The notes under the pieces were generated by a model, which saw nothing but the letters and a program-made list of their open reading frames with translations, made no database searches and had not been told where the DNA came from. 15,018 nt of DNA from an uncultured Collinsella sp. (GTDB lineage Bacteria; Actinomycetota; Coriobacteriia; Coriobacteriales; Coriobacteriaceae). The stretch covers positions 1 through 15,018 of the forward strand of contig USLT01000008.1 of the NCBI GenBank assembly GCA_900555585.1, given 5' to 3'. The position numbers were made by a program, and so were the translations under genes. Position 1 is the stretch's first letter. Every line of letters begins with the position of its first letter. This document shows, piece by piece, positions 4,160 through 11,235 of the stretch.

Positions 4160-5621
4160 GCGCGGTTGCCAGACGCCGACATACTCGTGGTGCGACAGCT
4201 ACGACCGCACCGAGGGCAGACAGGCGGTGGAGCTCTCGCGCGTCTACGGCATGCCGCCGCACCCGTGGCAGGCGTCCATCCTGAACGACTGGCTCGCGCT
4301 GGACGATGACGGGCGGCTACTCAACTCGCTGTGCGTCCTCGAGGTCCCGCGCCAGAACGGCAAGACGGGCGTGTGCGACCCGCGCGAGACGTGGGGCCTG
4401 GTGAAGCGCGGCGAGTGGATTCTGCACACCGCGCAGGAATACCAGACGGCGAAGAAGGCGTTCGACCGATTGCGTGCAAAGTTCGGTGATTGCAAGAACG
4501 ACCCACGCGCGAGATTCCCAGAGCTGAATCGACTGATTGATAAATACACGACAAGTGCCAACCAGATGGTTCTCGACCTTACCAACGGTGCGCACATCGA
4601 GTTCCGAACTCGCGGCAGCTCCACGCAGATGGGGCGCGGCGGAACGTTCGACCTTGTGGTCGTGGACGAGGCCCAGGACTACACCGACGAGCAGGACGCC
4701 GCGCTGTCGCCGCTCAACTCGGCCGCGCCGCACGGCTCGCCTCAGACCATCCTCATGGGCACGGTGCCCGACCCAAAGCGCGTCAACGCGGGCGAGGTCT
4801 TCACCCGCCTGCGCAAGATGGTGCGCGAATCCCCCGAGCGCGGCTTCTGCATGCACGAGTGGGGAGTCCCAGAGCTGCCGGACGACGTGGGCGACCGCGA
4901 TCTGTGGTTCGCCACGAACCCCTCGCTCGGATACCAATTGCTCGAGAGCGCCCTGCTCAAAGATTCCAAGTCGATGACGGCCGAGAAGTTCGCGATGGAG
5001 CACTTGGGGTGGTATCCGAAGACGATAGGCAAAGTGGAGAAGCCGATTAACGCTTCGGCATGGGCAAAGGCTGCAACATCAGCTCCCCCGCAGGATGGCG
5101 TGAAGGTCTTCGCCGTTAAGTTCTCGCCAGACGGAGCGACTGGATGTCTATCGGTTGGCGTCCGACCAGACGTCGGCCCCGGGTACGTGGAGGTCATACG
5201 GTACTTTACGCTGAGCGACGGTATCACATGGCTTGTTAACTGGCTATCAGAGCGCAAAGACGATGTTGCGCAGATCGTCATCGACGGACAGGGCAACGCC
5301 CAGAACCTCCACGATCGGCTCATCGACGAGGGTGGCGTGCCGCCGTGTGAGATTCAGAGACCGAAGACGGCGGATGCGGTATCAGCATTTTCGCGTATTG
5401 CGAATGATGTTAAAGAAGGCGCTCTTGAGCACTTTAATCAAGAGCTTCTCAACGACGCCGCCACTCAGTGCACGAAAAGAAAGATTGGAAGTGGAGGCGG
5501 ATGGGGATTCGAATCAACCGACACCGCCGACGCCTGCCTGATTGAGTCGGCAGCGCTAGCCTATTGGGGTGCGATGACTACCAATAAAGACCAGAGAGGG
5601 GAGCTGCTGCTGGGATGGTAG
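4140..5621 (+). CDS. terL: Terminase large subunit (packaging ATPase and nuclease)
   Basis: A 493-residue protein of normal TerL length. The ATPase domain has a Walker A variant V-P-R-Q-N-G-K-T (69-76), Walker B V-V-V-D-E (173-177) and a following coupling motif I-L-M-G-T. The C-terminal nuclease domain starts near 320 with F-A-V-K-F-S-P-D-G, continues with I-V-I-D-G-Q-G (379-385) and ends with D-T-A-D-A-C-L-I-E-S-A (461-471), giving acidic residues for metal binding. The first strand has K where many families have D, so D331 may supply the acid. Start: ATG 4140 or ATG 4152, neither with a strong ribosome binding site, so translation probably couples to TerS. The nuclease half is less GC-rich (5401-5460 is 47% G+C by hand count), hinting at mosaic exchange. 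Confidence 0.93.
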   Translation: MAWPMARRGCQTPTYSWCDSYDRTEGRQAVELSRVYGMPPHPWQASILNDWLALDDDGRLLNSLCVLEVPRQNGKTGVCDPRETWGLVKRGEWILHTAQEYQTAKKAFDRLRAKFGDCKNDPRARFPELNRLIDKYTTSANQMVLDLTNGAHIEFRTRGSSTQMGRGGTFDLVVVDEAQDYTDEQDAALSPLNSAAPHGSPQTILMGTVPDPKRVNAGEVFTRLRKMVRESPERGFCMHEWGVPELPDDVGDRDLWFATNPSLGYQLLESALLKDSKSMTAEKFAMEHLGWYPKTIGKVEKPINASAWAKAATSAPPQDGVKVFAVKFSPDGATGCLSVGVRPDVGPGYVEVIRYFTLSDGITWLVNWLSERKDDVAQIVIDGQGNAQNLHDRLIDEGGVPPCEIQRPKTADAVSAFSRIANDVKEGALEHFNQELLNDAATQCTKRKIGSGGGWGFESTDTADACLIESAALAYWGAMTTNKDQRGELLLGW

Positions 5622-7039
5622 AGCTTTCAAACATAACGAGCGCGGCGGGGCTTGACGCCGAATCCAAGCTCGCCCTAGAGCAGTTGGTGGAGGTCTACAC
5701 CAAGCACCAGCCGACGAACCACCTGCTCGAACAGTACTACGAGTGCAAGCAGCCGACGCCCCCAATCGGCATCACCAACATCCCCGACACCGTGCAGGTT
5801 CCGACGCGCTGCGACTGGGCGGCGAAGGCGGTTACCAGCGTTTCGGAGCGCGTCCGAATGAACGGCTTCACGTTCTCGGGCGATTACCGCGACGCGACCC
5901 TCGACCGCATCGAGCGTATGAACGGGCTTAGCACCAACTTCAACCGCCACGTTGCTTCCGAGTTGGTCCACGGCTGTATGTTCGCCACCGTGCAGCGAGT
6001 CGGCGATTCCGTCGCGGTCCGCACGCACACAGCCGAGACGGCGGCGGCTATATGGGACGTGGCAGCGCAGCGCATCGCGGCTGGCTTCGTCATCGCGGAT
6101 TCGCGGCGCACGAAGTGGAGTCCCAACGCGCCAGTTCCGGTGCAAGTGAACCTCCACCTTTCGCGCCGCGTGGTCGTCATCACGCAATACGACGCGGGCA
6201 AGTGGAGCGCGGCGAGCAACCCCACCCCGCTCGACCGCCCGATGATGGAGGCGTTCTGCTTTCGTCCTACAGGCTCCAAGCCATTCGGTCAGACGCGAAT
6301 CACGCCCGCCGTGCGCTACTACGTGGACGAGGTGCAGCGCACCTTGCGTTACATGGCTGTCAGCGGGGCGCTGTACGCGACGCCGAAGGACATTCTGACT
6401 GGTCTTACGGAAGCGCAGTTCAAGCAGATGCAGGGCCAGCAGTTCAGTGTCATGATGACCTCGCTATTCATGGCGACGCGCGACCCGAAGAGTGGGCAAG
6501 TCCCCGACTACAAGCGCCTGCAGGCGTCCAGCCCGCAGCCCTACATCGATTCGATCGCGACGTATGCAAAGCTCTTCAGCGGGGCTACTGGCGTCCCGCT
6601 CAACTCGCTCGGCATCGTGCAGGACAACCCCGCGAGCGCCGAGGCAATCGCCGCGCAGCGCGAGGACATCTGCGTTGCCGCCGAGGACTGCATCGAGACG
6701 AACCGCGAGAGCATGCGGAACGTCGCGCTCATGGCCATGGCGGTCGCTGAGAACAAGACGCTGGACCAGCTCACCGACGAGCAACTAACCGTCATGCCGG
6801 ACTTCAAGAACCCCATGCGGCCATCCCTCGCCTCCACCGCCGACGCCTACGTGAAGATCGCTGGCGTCCTCGAAGGTTTCGCCCAGACGCGCGAGTTCCT
6901 GCGCGGACAGGGCTTCACGCCGTCCGAGGTGGAGAGCGTCGCATCGCAGCTCAAGGCGGGCGAGAACCAACGCGCCCTGCTCGCCATCATGGGCGGGGCA
7001 AAGCCCACCTCCACCACCTCAGAACCGGTGGAGGGGTAA
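5615..7039 (+). CDS. Portal protein (SPP1 gp6-like type)
   Basis: A 474-residue protein overlapping terL by seven bases, with GGGGAG upstream. Family features: N-terminal helices with H-L-L-E-Q-Y-Y-E-C (36-44), the early P-T-R-C-D-W-A-A-K-A-V (about 63-73), a beta-rich wing, A-V-R-Y-Y-V-D-E-V-Q-R-T-L-R-Y-M near 230-245, S-S-P-Q-P-Y-I-D-S-I near 308, and the helix P-A-S-A-E-A-I-A-A-Q-R-E-D that leads into the crown. Portals form the dodecameric DNA channel at one capsid vertex and dock the terminase. Length and its place between terL and the MuF-like gene fit. The C-terminal 60 residues are variable. Confidence 0.9.
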   Translation: MVELSNITSAAGLDAESKLALEQLVEVYTKHQPTNHLLEQYYECKQPTPPIGITNIPDTVQVPTRCDWAAKAVTSVSERVRMNGFTFSGDYRDATLDRIERMNGLSTNFNRHVASELVHGCMFATVQRVGDSVAVRTHTAETAAAIWDVAAQRIAAGFVIADSRRTKWSPNAPVPVQVNLHLSRRVVVITQYDAGKWSAASNPTPLDRPMMEAFCFRPTGSKPFGQTRITPAVRYYVDEVQRTLRYMAVSGALYATPKDILTGLTEAQFKQMQGQQFSVMMTSLFMATRDPKSGQVPDYKRLQASSPQPYIDSIATYAKLFSGATGVPLNSLGIVQDNPASAEAIAAQREDICVAAEDCIETNRESMRNVALMAMAVAENKTLDQLTDEQLTVMPDFKNPMRPSLASTADAYVKIAGVLEGFAQTREFLRGQGFTPSEVESVASQLKAGENQRALLAIMGGAKPTSTTSEPVEG

Positions 7040-7042
7040 GCC

Positions 7043-8017
7043 GTGGCGCAGATTCCGCGCGCCGCGCTCGACTTCTTAACGAAGGAAATCAACGGCATTT
7101 CCGCCGACGCGAAGGCGAAGGTAGCCCGCGTGCTCAAGGAGCTTGATTGGAACGACGTGTCAGCGTGCCGAGACGCCGTGGTTGACGTGGTGAATGCCGT
7201 GCTTGACAACTACGGCTTGGCGGCTGGGCAGGCGGCGGCTGACTTCTTCGACGTGTCGCGCGAGATTGCAGTCGGAGAGAAGCTTGGGGCCATCGCAACG
7301 GCTGACAGGGACCCAGCTGCTACGGAGGGCGCGATTCGCGCATTCGTCGACAAGGTGAACGGCGGCGATTACGACGCATTCGAGCGCTTGGTGCTGTCGC
7401 GCATCGACTACGAGATAAAGCGAGCGGCGGGAACCACCATGACCGCCAACGCCGCACGCGACCCGCTGCGACCGAAGTACGCGCGAGTCCCGAGCGGGTC
7501 CGAGACGTGCCGTTTCTGCCTGATGCTCGCGAGCCGTGGTTTCGTGTACAGCTCGAAGCGCAACGCTGGCGCCGTGGACCACTACCACAACGACTGCGAC
7601 TGCCGCGTTGTATGCAGCTGGGGCGGCGGCGTGGAGGGCTACGACCCCGACGAGATAGCAGAGCGCTGGCATGACCTCGAATGGGCCGACGCCGAGGCGA
7701 GAGCCGAGAAGAGCGGAGCAGACCCAGACGAGGAGTATGCAAAGCGCATGCGACACCTGAGCGAGTCGGCTAGTCGTTCGCATGGGAAGAACCGTGTCAG
7801 CAAGTATGAGGCGTTTGCATATGACTCGCAGCGAAAGCGGCACATCGATTTTCACAGCTTCGATGATGTGCGCAATTATCTAGATGGCGCCAACAGCCAT
7901 GACGAGCTTATTAGACGATTCAACATCGTTGGCAGAACGTATGGCTACAAATCTGAGCAGATGCAAAGTAAGCGCATGAAAGACGCGATAAAGCATTTCG
8001 AGAAGAAATTCAGATAA
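7043..8017 (+). CDS. MuF-like minor head protein with a distinct C-terminal domain
   Basis: A 324-residue protein starting at GTG 7043, six bases after GGAGGGG. The N-terminal 140 residues are helical. The MuF/VG15-like core has C156-R-F-C159, then H182-N-D-C185-D-C187-R-V-V, the conserved Cys/His cluster of portal-associated minor head proteins. After about residue 200 comes an acidic linker, and after about 245 a separate segment rich in Lys, His and Phe (S-K-Y-E-A-F-A-Y, D-F-H-S-F-D-D-V, R-R-F-N-I-V-G-R-T-Y-G-Y). The DNA for that part drops in G+C (7861-7920 is 47%, against 75% at 7441-7500, hand-counted). MuF proteins in other phages carry exchangeable C-terminal toxin or effector domains; this tail may be one, but no catalytic motif is recognised. 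Confidence 0.82.
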   Translation: MAQIPRAALDFLTKEINGISADAKAKVARVLKELDWNDVSACRDAVVDVVNAVLDNYGLAAGQAAADFFDVSREIAVGEKLGAIATADRDPAATEGAIRAFVDKVNGGDYDAFERLVLSRIDYEIKRAAGTTMTANAARDPLRPKYARVPSGSETCRFCLMLASRGFVYSSKRNAGAVDHYHNDCDCRVVCSWGGGVEGYDPDEIAERWHDLEWADAEARAEKSGADPDEEYAKRMRHLSESASRSHGKNRVSKYEAFAYDSQRKRHIDFHSFDDVRNYLDGANSHDELIRRFNIVGRTYGYKSEQMQSKRMKDAIKHFEKKFR

Positions 8018-8100
8018 GCAAAGCCCCGTGGGAGGGCGTTAGCGCTCATCGGAAAGCGCAGCGCGGTAGACACGCAACGCCGCGTCAATTTTGGGGAATC
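8018..8100 (+). other. Non-coding spacer with several small hairpins, unknown role
   Basis: No reading frame stands out. GCGCT with AGCGC (about 8041-8059) and CGCGG with CCGCG (about 8063-8086) form two 5-bp hairpins, and CCCC near 8023-8027 can pair with GGGG near 8093-8096 to enclose them, a three-way-junction shape. There is no T-arm or CCA end, so it is not a tRNA. A terminator follows immediately. Confidence 0.35.
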
Positions 8101-8124
8101 GCCCGCCGCACGGTGGGCTTTTTT
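8101..8124 (+). terminator. Rho-independent terminator upstream of the methyltransferase cassette
   Basis: GCCCGCC (8101-8107) pairs with GGTGGGC (8112-8118), with one wobble, around a GCAC loop, followed by six T (8119-8124). Confidence 0.88.
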
Positions 8125-8129
8125 CATAT
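8117..8129 (+). repeat. Left copy of 13-bp direct repeat bounding the methyltransferase cassette
   Basis: GCTTTTTTCATAT occurs here and again at 8971-8983. Both copies start in the 3' edge of a terminator stem and end in CATAT. Confidence 0.7.
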
Positions 8130-8142
8130 GAAAAGGAGGGGC

Positions 8143-8949
8143 ATGGGAGCCACATCCCAAAGCAAGCTCAAGTTCGAGGATTACGACGGCTTCGTGGAGA
8201 AGTTCAAGCCGAAGAAGACAACGGACGATTGCTACACGCCGCCCGAGATTTACGACGTGGTGGCGGATTACGTCACGGAGCGCTTCGGCATCGACCGCGC
8301 CGACATGGTGCGACCGTTCTACCCTGGCGGTGACTTCGAGAGCTTCGATTACCCAGATGGGTGCTGCGTCGTGGACAACCCGCCGTTCTCCATCCTGCAG
8401 CGCATCAAGCGTTTCTACCGCGACAACGGCATCAAGTTCTTCATCTTCGCCCCGTCGCTCACGGCGTTCAGCGGTGCGCTCACGACCGAGTTCACGCACA
8501 TCATCTGCGACGCGAACATCACGTATGCCAATGGCGCGGTCGTCCGCACGGCGTTCGTCACGAACATGGGCGGCGACATCGTCGCGGAATCGTGCCCCGA
8601 GCTGGGCGACCGCATCAACACGAAGATGGACGAGATTAAGAGCCGCACGACGAAGAAGCTACCGAAATACGAGTACCCCGACGAGGTACTGACCGCTGCG
8701 AAACTCCAATGGTTCGCGGCGCATCACACGCCGTTCCAAGTGCGGCGCTCCGATTGCATCCGCATAAGCAAGCTCGAAGCACAGGGCGGCAAGGTCATTT
8801 TCGGCGGCGGGCTGCTTTTGAGCGAGCGAGCCGTAGCAGAGCGAGCCGTAGCAGAGCGAGCCGTAGCAGAGCGAGCCGCAGCCCATAAATGGGAGCTGTC
8901 GGAGCGCGAGCGTGCGATGGTTCACGCGCTGTCCAAACCCGTTGACTAA
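8143..8949 (+). CDS. Adenine-specific DNA methyltransferase-like protein (terminator-flanked cassette)
   Basis: A 268-residue protein. ATG 8143 is chosen because AAGGAGG (8133-8139) lies just before it; ATG 8113 is inside the terminator and ATG 8128 precedes the ribosome binding site. D-D-C-Y-T-P-P-E-I-Y-D-V-V (28-40), R-P-F-Y-P-G-G-D-F (57-65) as a degenerate SAM-binding motif I, and V-V-D-N-P-P-F-S (76-83), the catalytic motif IV of N6-adenine methyltransferases, lie in the expected order. The remainder, N-G-I-K-F-F-I-F-A-P and S-F/A-F-V-T-N-type strands, continues the Rossmann fold. Such proteins may modify phage DNA against host restriction. It sits oddly inside the head module, between two sets of terminators, so it looks like a moron. 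A pentapeptide repeat (E-R-A-V-A) lies near its C-terminus. Activity is unproven because motif I is weak. Confidence 0.72.
   Translation: MGATSQSKLKFEDYDGFVEKFKPKKTTDDCYTPPEIYDVVADYVTERFGIDRADMVRPFYPGGDFESFDYPDGCCVVDNPPFSILQRIKRFYRDNGIKFFIFAPSLTAFSGALTTEFTHIICDANITYANGAVVRTAFVTNMGGDIVAESCPELGDRINTKMDEIKSRTTKKLPKYEYPDEVLTAAKLQWFAAHHTPFQVRRSDCIRISKLEAQGGKVIFGGGLLLSERAVAERAVAERAVAERAAAHKWELSERERAMVHALSKPVD
8824..8883 (+). repeat. 15-bp coding tandem repeat (E-R-A-V-A pentapeptide)
   Basis: The unit GAGCGAGCCGTAGCA occurs three times exactly (8824-8838, 8839-8853, 8854-8868), followed by a diverged fourth (8869-8883). It keeps the reading frame and predicts an extended charged helix at residues about 228-247 of the methyltransferase-like protein. 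Confidence 0.9.
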
Positions 8950-8950
8950 G

Positions 8951-8978
8951 GCGGTCCCCGCACGGGAGCCGCTTTTTT
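8951..8978 (+). terminator. Rho-independent terminator directly after the methyltransferase-like gene
   Basis: Bases 8951-8959 pair with 8964-8972 (one wobble, one C-A mismatch) around a GCAC loop, followed by six T (8973-8978). It begins one base after the stop codon. Confidence 0.82.
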
Positions 8979-8983
8979 CATAT
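8971..8983 (+). repeat. Right copy of 13-bp direct repeat bounding the methyltransferase cassette
   Basis: GCTTTTTTCATAT is identical to 8117-8129, 854 bases upstream. The span between the copies contains only the methyltransferase-like gene and its stop-proximal hairpin. Confidence 0.7.
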
Positions 8984-8986
8984 CCA

Positions 8987-9008
8987 GCCGTCCAGCAGGG
9001 CGGCTTTT
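8987..9008 (+). terminator. Second, tandem terminator before the scaffold gene
   Basis: GCCGTCC (8987-8993) pairs with GGGCGGC (8998-9004), with one wobble, loop AGCA, then four T and CTC. The right arm and tail (CGGC TTTT CTC) are the same as in the terminator at 2819-2852. Confidence 0.72.
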
Positions 9009-9013
9009 CTCAT

Positions 9014-9048
9014 GCCCGCACGGGCTACACCGACGCGCCGCACGGCGC
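9014..9048 (+). other. Two further GCAC-loop hairpins in the scaffold gene leader
   Basis: GCCCG-CA-CGGGC (9014-9025) and GCGCCG-CA-CGGCGC (9035-9048) are perfect inverted repeats without T-runs. The ribosome binding site of the scaffold gene follows four bases later. With the two terminators before them they form an almost continuous train of hairpins. Confidence 0.6.
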
Positions 9049-9062
9049 AGGAAGGGGACAAT

Positions 9063-9593
9063 ATGCCTAACGCCGAGCCGACCGCCACCCCAGTGCAGGT
9101 GGAGGGGCAGCAGACCGAGCCGACCAACGCCGACGCGCTCGCTGAACTGCAAGCCAAGTACGACGCCTTGCTCGAATCCTCCCGCAAGTGGGAGGGTCGC
9201 GCGAAGAGCAATGCGGACAAGGCGAAGCAGTACGACGCGCTCGCCCAGCAGACCGCCGACGCGCAGGCCGCAGCCGACGAGGCCAAGGCCGACGCCGCGA
9301 AGCTCCAGGGCGAACTCGACGCCGCGAATCGCAGGCTCGCCGTCTCGCGCATCGCAGCCGAGAAGGGCGTGGACGCCGACATTCTCGCCGCCATGAGCGC
9401 CGAGGACGAGGACGGCATCACGGCAAATGCCGACAAGCTCGCCGCGAGCTACGCGGCGCGAAATCTCTACCCGTCCGTCACGGACGGCGGAGCGAATGCA
9501 GCCCCCGCGATCACTGCCGATTCCATCGAGCAGATTGAAGACCCGCTCGCCCGCGTCATGGCACGCGCCGAGCACATCAACCTCTACCAGTAA
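9063..9593 (+). CDS. Capsid scaffold protein
   Basis: A 176-residue protein. ATG 9063 follows AAGGGG (9052-9057) by five bases; an earlier ATG at 9012 lies in a leader hairpin. A disordered start rich in Pro, Thr and Gln is followed by a long coiled-coil from about 22 to 100 (L-A-E-L-Q-A-K-Y-D-A-L-L, A-A-D-E-A-K-A-D-A-A-K-L-Q-G-E-L), then a small helical part and a C-terminal tail. Composition (Ala, Asp, Glu, Lys), length and position immediately before the major capsid gene are those of phage scaffolds, which nucleate capsid assembly and are removed from mature heads. No protease domain is present, so it would be removed by exit or by another protease. Confidence 0.85.
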   Translation: MPNAEPTATPVQVEGQQTEPTNADALAELQAKYDALLESSRKWEGRAKSNADKAKQYDALAQQTADAQAAADEAKADAAKLQGELDAANRRLAVSRIAAEKGVDADILAAMSAEDEDGITANADKLAASYAARNLYPSVTDGGANAAPAITADSIEQIEDPLARVMARAEHINLYQ

Positions 9594-9602
9594 GGAGCCA
9601 TC

Positions 9603-10532
9603 ATGGCAGTACCCGCAAACATCACCAAGGCCGCGGCCGTCAACGCATCCCTCGACCAGGAGTTCATCAAGAACTTCAAGGGCGATTCCGACCGACTCGC
9701 CGAAATCCTCGGCATCTTCGGCGTGGAGCGCATCGCCGCCGGCACCGCGCTCAAGATGCTGAAGGTCACCGGCACCCTGAACAACGCCAAGACCGACGCC
9801 ACCACCACGCTCCCCGGTACCGGCACGTTCTCCACCGGCTCTTCCTCCGGCACCGCCTACGTCGAGGGCGACGAGGTTGCGCTCTCCACCTTCGGCACCG
9901 AGTGGGAGACCGTCGGCGAGGTCACGGCCAAGCCGTACCGCAAGATGACCACCGCCGCCGCCATCCAGAAGGCTGGCTACGCCAACGCCGTCATGAAGAC
10001 CGACCAGAAGATGCTCTCGCTCATTCGCGCCGAGATCATCAAGGAGTTCTTCACCTTCTTGGAGAAGGGCACCGGCACCGCCACGGGCAAGGGCCTGCAG
10101 CTCGCCGCCGCCAACGTCGATGCGAAGCTCGGCGACACCATGGAGAAGAACGGTGACGGTTCTGGCCGTATCATCCACTTCATCAGCCGCGAGGACGCCG
10201 CCGCCTACCTCGGCGCCGCGCCCATCACCACTCAGAACGTCTTCGGCCTGACCTACCTGCAGAACTTCCTCGGCATGACCGACGTTTTCCTGACCTCCCA
10301 GGTGCAGAAGGGCAAGATGTACGCCACCCCCGCCGAGAACATTCACGTCTTCGGCATCGACTTCGCAGAGCTGGCCCAGGGCGGTCTTGCCTACACCCAG
10401 TCCGCGAACGGCCTTATCGGCGTTTCCCATGCCCCCGCATACGACCACGTGTCCACCGAGACCAACGTTCTCACTGGCATGCTGCTCTTCCCCGAGGTCA
10501 AGGATTACATCATCAAGGGCACCATTTCCTAG
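9603..10532 (+). CDS. Major capsid protein (HK97 fold type)
   Basis: A 309-residue protein; AAGGAG (9592-9597) overlaps the scaffold stop and lies five bases before ATG 9603. It resembles the HK97-fold capsid proteins of many Gram-positive siphophages: N-terminal N-I-T-K-A, F-I-K-N-F-K-G-D-S-D-R-L-A-E-I-L-G-I-F-G-V, the E-loop segment E-G-D-E-V-A-L-S, then K-P-Y-R-K-M-T-T-A-A-A-I-Q-K-A-G-Y, the helix L-S-L-I-R-A-E-I-I-K-E-F-F-T-F-L, and a C-terminal I-T-T-Q-N-V-F-G-L-T-Y-L-Q-N-F-L-G block. There is no separate delta domain. Codons are strongly biased to C-ending forms, even more than in neighbouring genes, as expected for the most highly expressed protein of a phage. Confidence 0.92.
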   Translation: MAVPANITKAAAVNASLDQEFIKNFKGDSDRLAEILGIFGVERIAAGTALKMLKVTGTLNNAKTDATTTLPGTGTFSTGSSSGTAYVEGDEVALSTFGTEWETVGEVTAKPYRKMTTAAAIQKAGYANAVMKTDQKMLSLIRAEIIKEFFTFLEKGTGTATGKGLQLAAANVDAKLGDTMEKNGDGSGRIIHFISREDAAAYLGAAPITTQNVFGLTYLQNFLGMTDVFLTSQVQKGKMYATPAENIHVFGIDFAELAQGGLAYTQSANGLIGVSHAPAYDHVSTETNVLTGMLLFPEVKDYIIKGTIS

Positions 10533-10540
10533 GAGGAATA

Positions 10541-10900
10541 ATGGCGGCATACGCATTCTTCGATGATTACGCCGCGCGATACGCCGCCGACCCCGCCGAC
10601 AAGAAGCGAATCGAGGTGCTGCTCGGTGACGCATCGGACCTAATCGAGTCCATGCAGCCGAGCGGCACCGCGTCGGCGTCGCTGCTGACCTCCACCGCGT
10701 GCGCCATGGTCTACCGCGCCATGGCGTCAGCGGGGATGGGCGGAATCTCGCAGTACAGCGAGGGCGCTGCTGGCATGACCGCGAGCGTGACCTACGCCAA
10801 CCCGCACGGCGACCTCTACCTCACGCAGGTGGAGAAGGACGCGCTGGGCATCGGCGGCGGCATGGTCGGATTCTGCGACCTCACGGGCGGTGCGCGATGA
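10541..10900 (+). CDS. Head-tail connector (adaptor) protein
   Basis: A 119-residue protein with AGGAGG overlapping the capsid stop (10531-10536) and ATG at 10541. It is helical: F-F-D-D-Y-A-A-R-Y, then R-I-E-V-L-L-G-D-A-S-D-L-I-E-S and A-C-A-M-V-Y-R-A-M-A-S. The Y-S-E-G-A-A-G-M-T-A-S-V-T-Y-A-N-P segment is the pattern of gp15/gp6-like adaptors that ring the portal after DNA packaging. Location right after the capsid gene supports this. Confidence 0.82.
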   Translation: MAAYAFFDDYAARYAADPADKKRIEVLLGDASDLIESMQPSGTASASLLTSTACAMVYRAMASAGMGGISQYSEGAAGMTASVTYANPHGDLYLTQVEKDALGIGGGMVGFCDLTGGAR

Positions 10901-11235
10901 TGCGCGGGCTGCTGAAGGGTCAGAGCGTGGAGGTCGTGCGCGTCACCGCATCCTACGTGGACGGCGAGCGCGTCGAATCTACCGAGCGCGAGACCGTGCA
11001 GAACGTTCTCGTGTGTCCGGGTGCGACCGTCGACAGCGCGACCAACGCGCGCCCCGACGCAGACCGCGTGGCATACACGCTGGCCTTCCCGAAGGGCTAC
11101 GACAAGCCGCTCCGCAATTGCCGCGTGGTAATCGGCGGGCGCGAGTTCGCCGTGATGGGTGACCCGCAGCCATGCCGCGAGAACTGCCCCACGGCATGGT
11201 GGATGAGGGTGGAGGTCGAGCGCGTCGATGGCTAA
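10897..11235 (+). CDS. Probable head closure/stopper protein
   Basis: A 112-residue protein starting at the doubled ATGATG (10897) that overlaps the previous stop. It is beta-rich: G-Q-S-V-E-V-V-R-V-T-A, Q-N-V-L-V-C-P-G-A-T and A-Y-T-L-A-F-P-K-G-Y-D, ending in W-W-M-R-V-E-V-E-R-V. Being second after the capsid gene and a small beta barrel with Y-T-L-x-F-P-K and G-R-x-F-x-V features fits the head-closure (SPP1 gp16-like) group. The assignment is by position and fold guess as much as by sequence. Confidence 0.7.
   Translation: MMRGLLKGQSVEVVRVTASYVDGERVESTERETVQNVLVCPGATVDSATNARPDADRVAYTLAFPKGYDKPLRNCRVVIGGREFAVMGDPQPCRENCPTAWWMRVEVERVDG

Noticed and set aside
8018..8100. tRNA gene
   Set aside because: No T-loop GTTCRA motif, acceptor stem or plausible anticodon arm could be assembled.
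8113..8142. Earlier starts (ATG 8113, ATG 8128) for the methyltransferase-like gene
   Set aside because: The first is inside the terminator stem; both precede the AAGGAGG that serves ATG 8143.
8946..10634. Minus-strand open frame of 562 codons opposite scaffold and capsid genes
   Set aside because: It mirrors the strong codon bias of the capsid genes, gives Gly/Val/Leu/Asp low-complexity protein, and the + strand genes there are clear.
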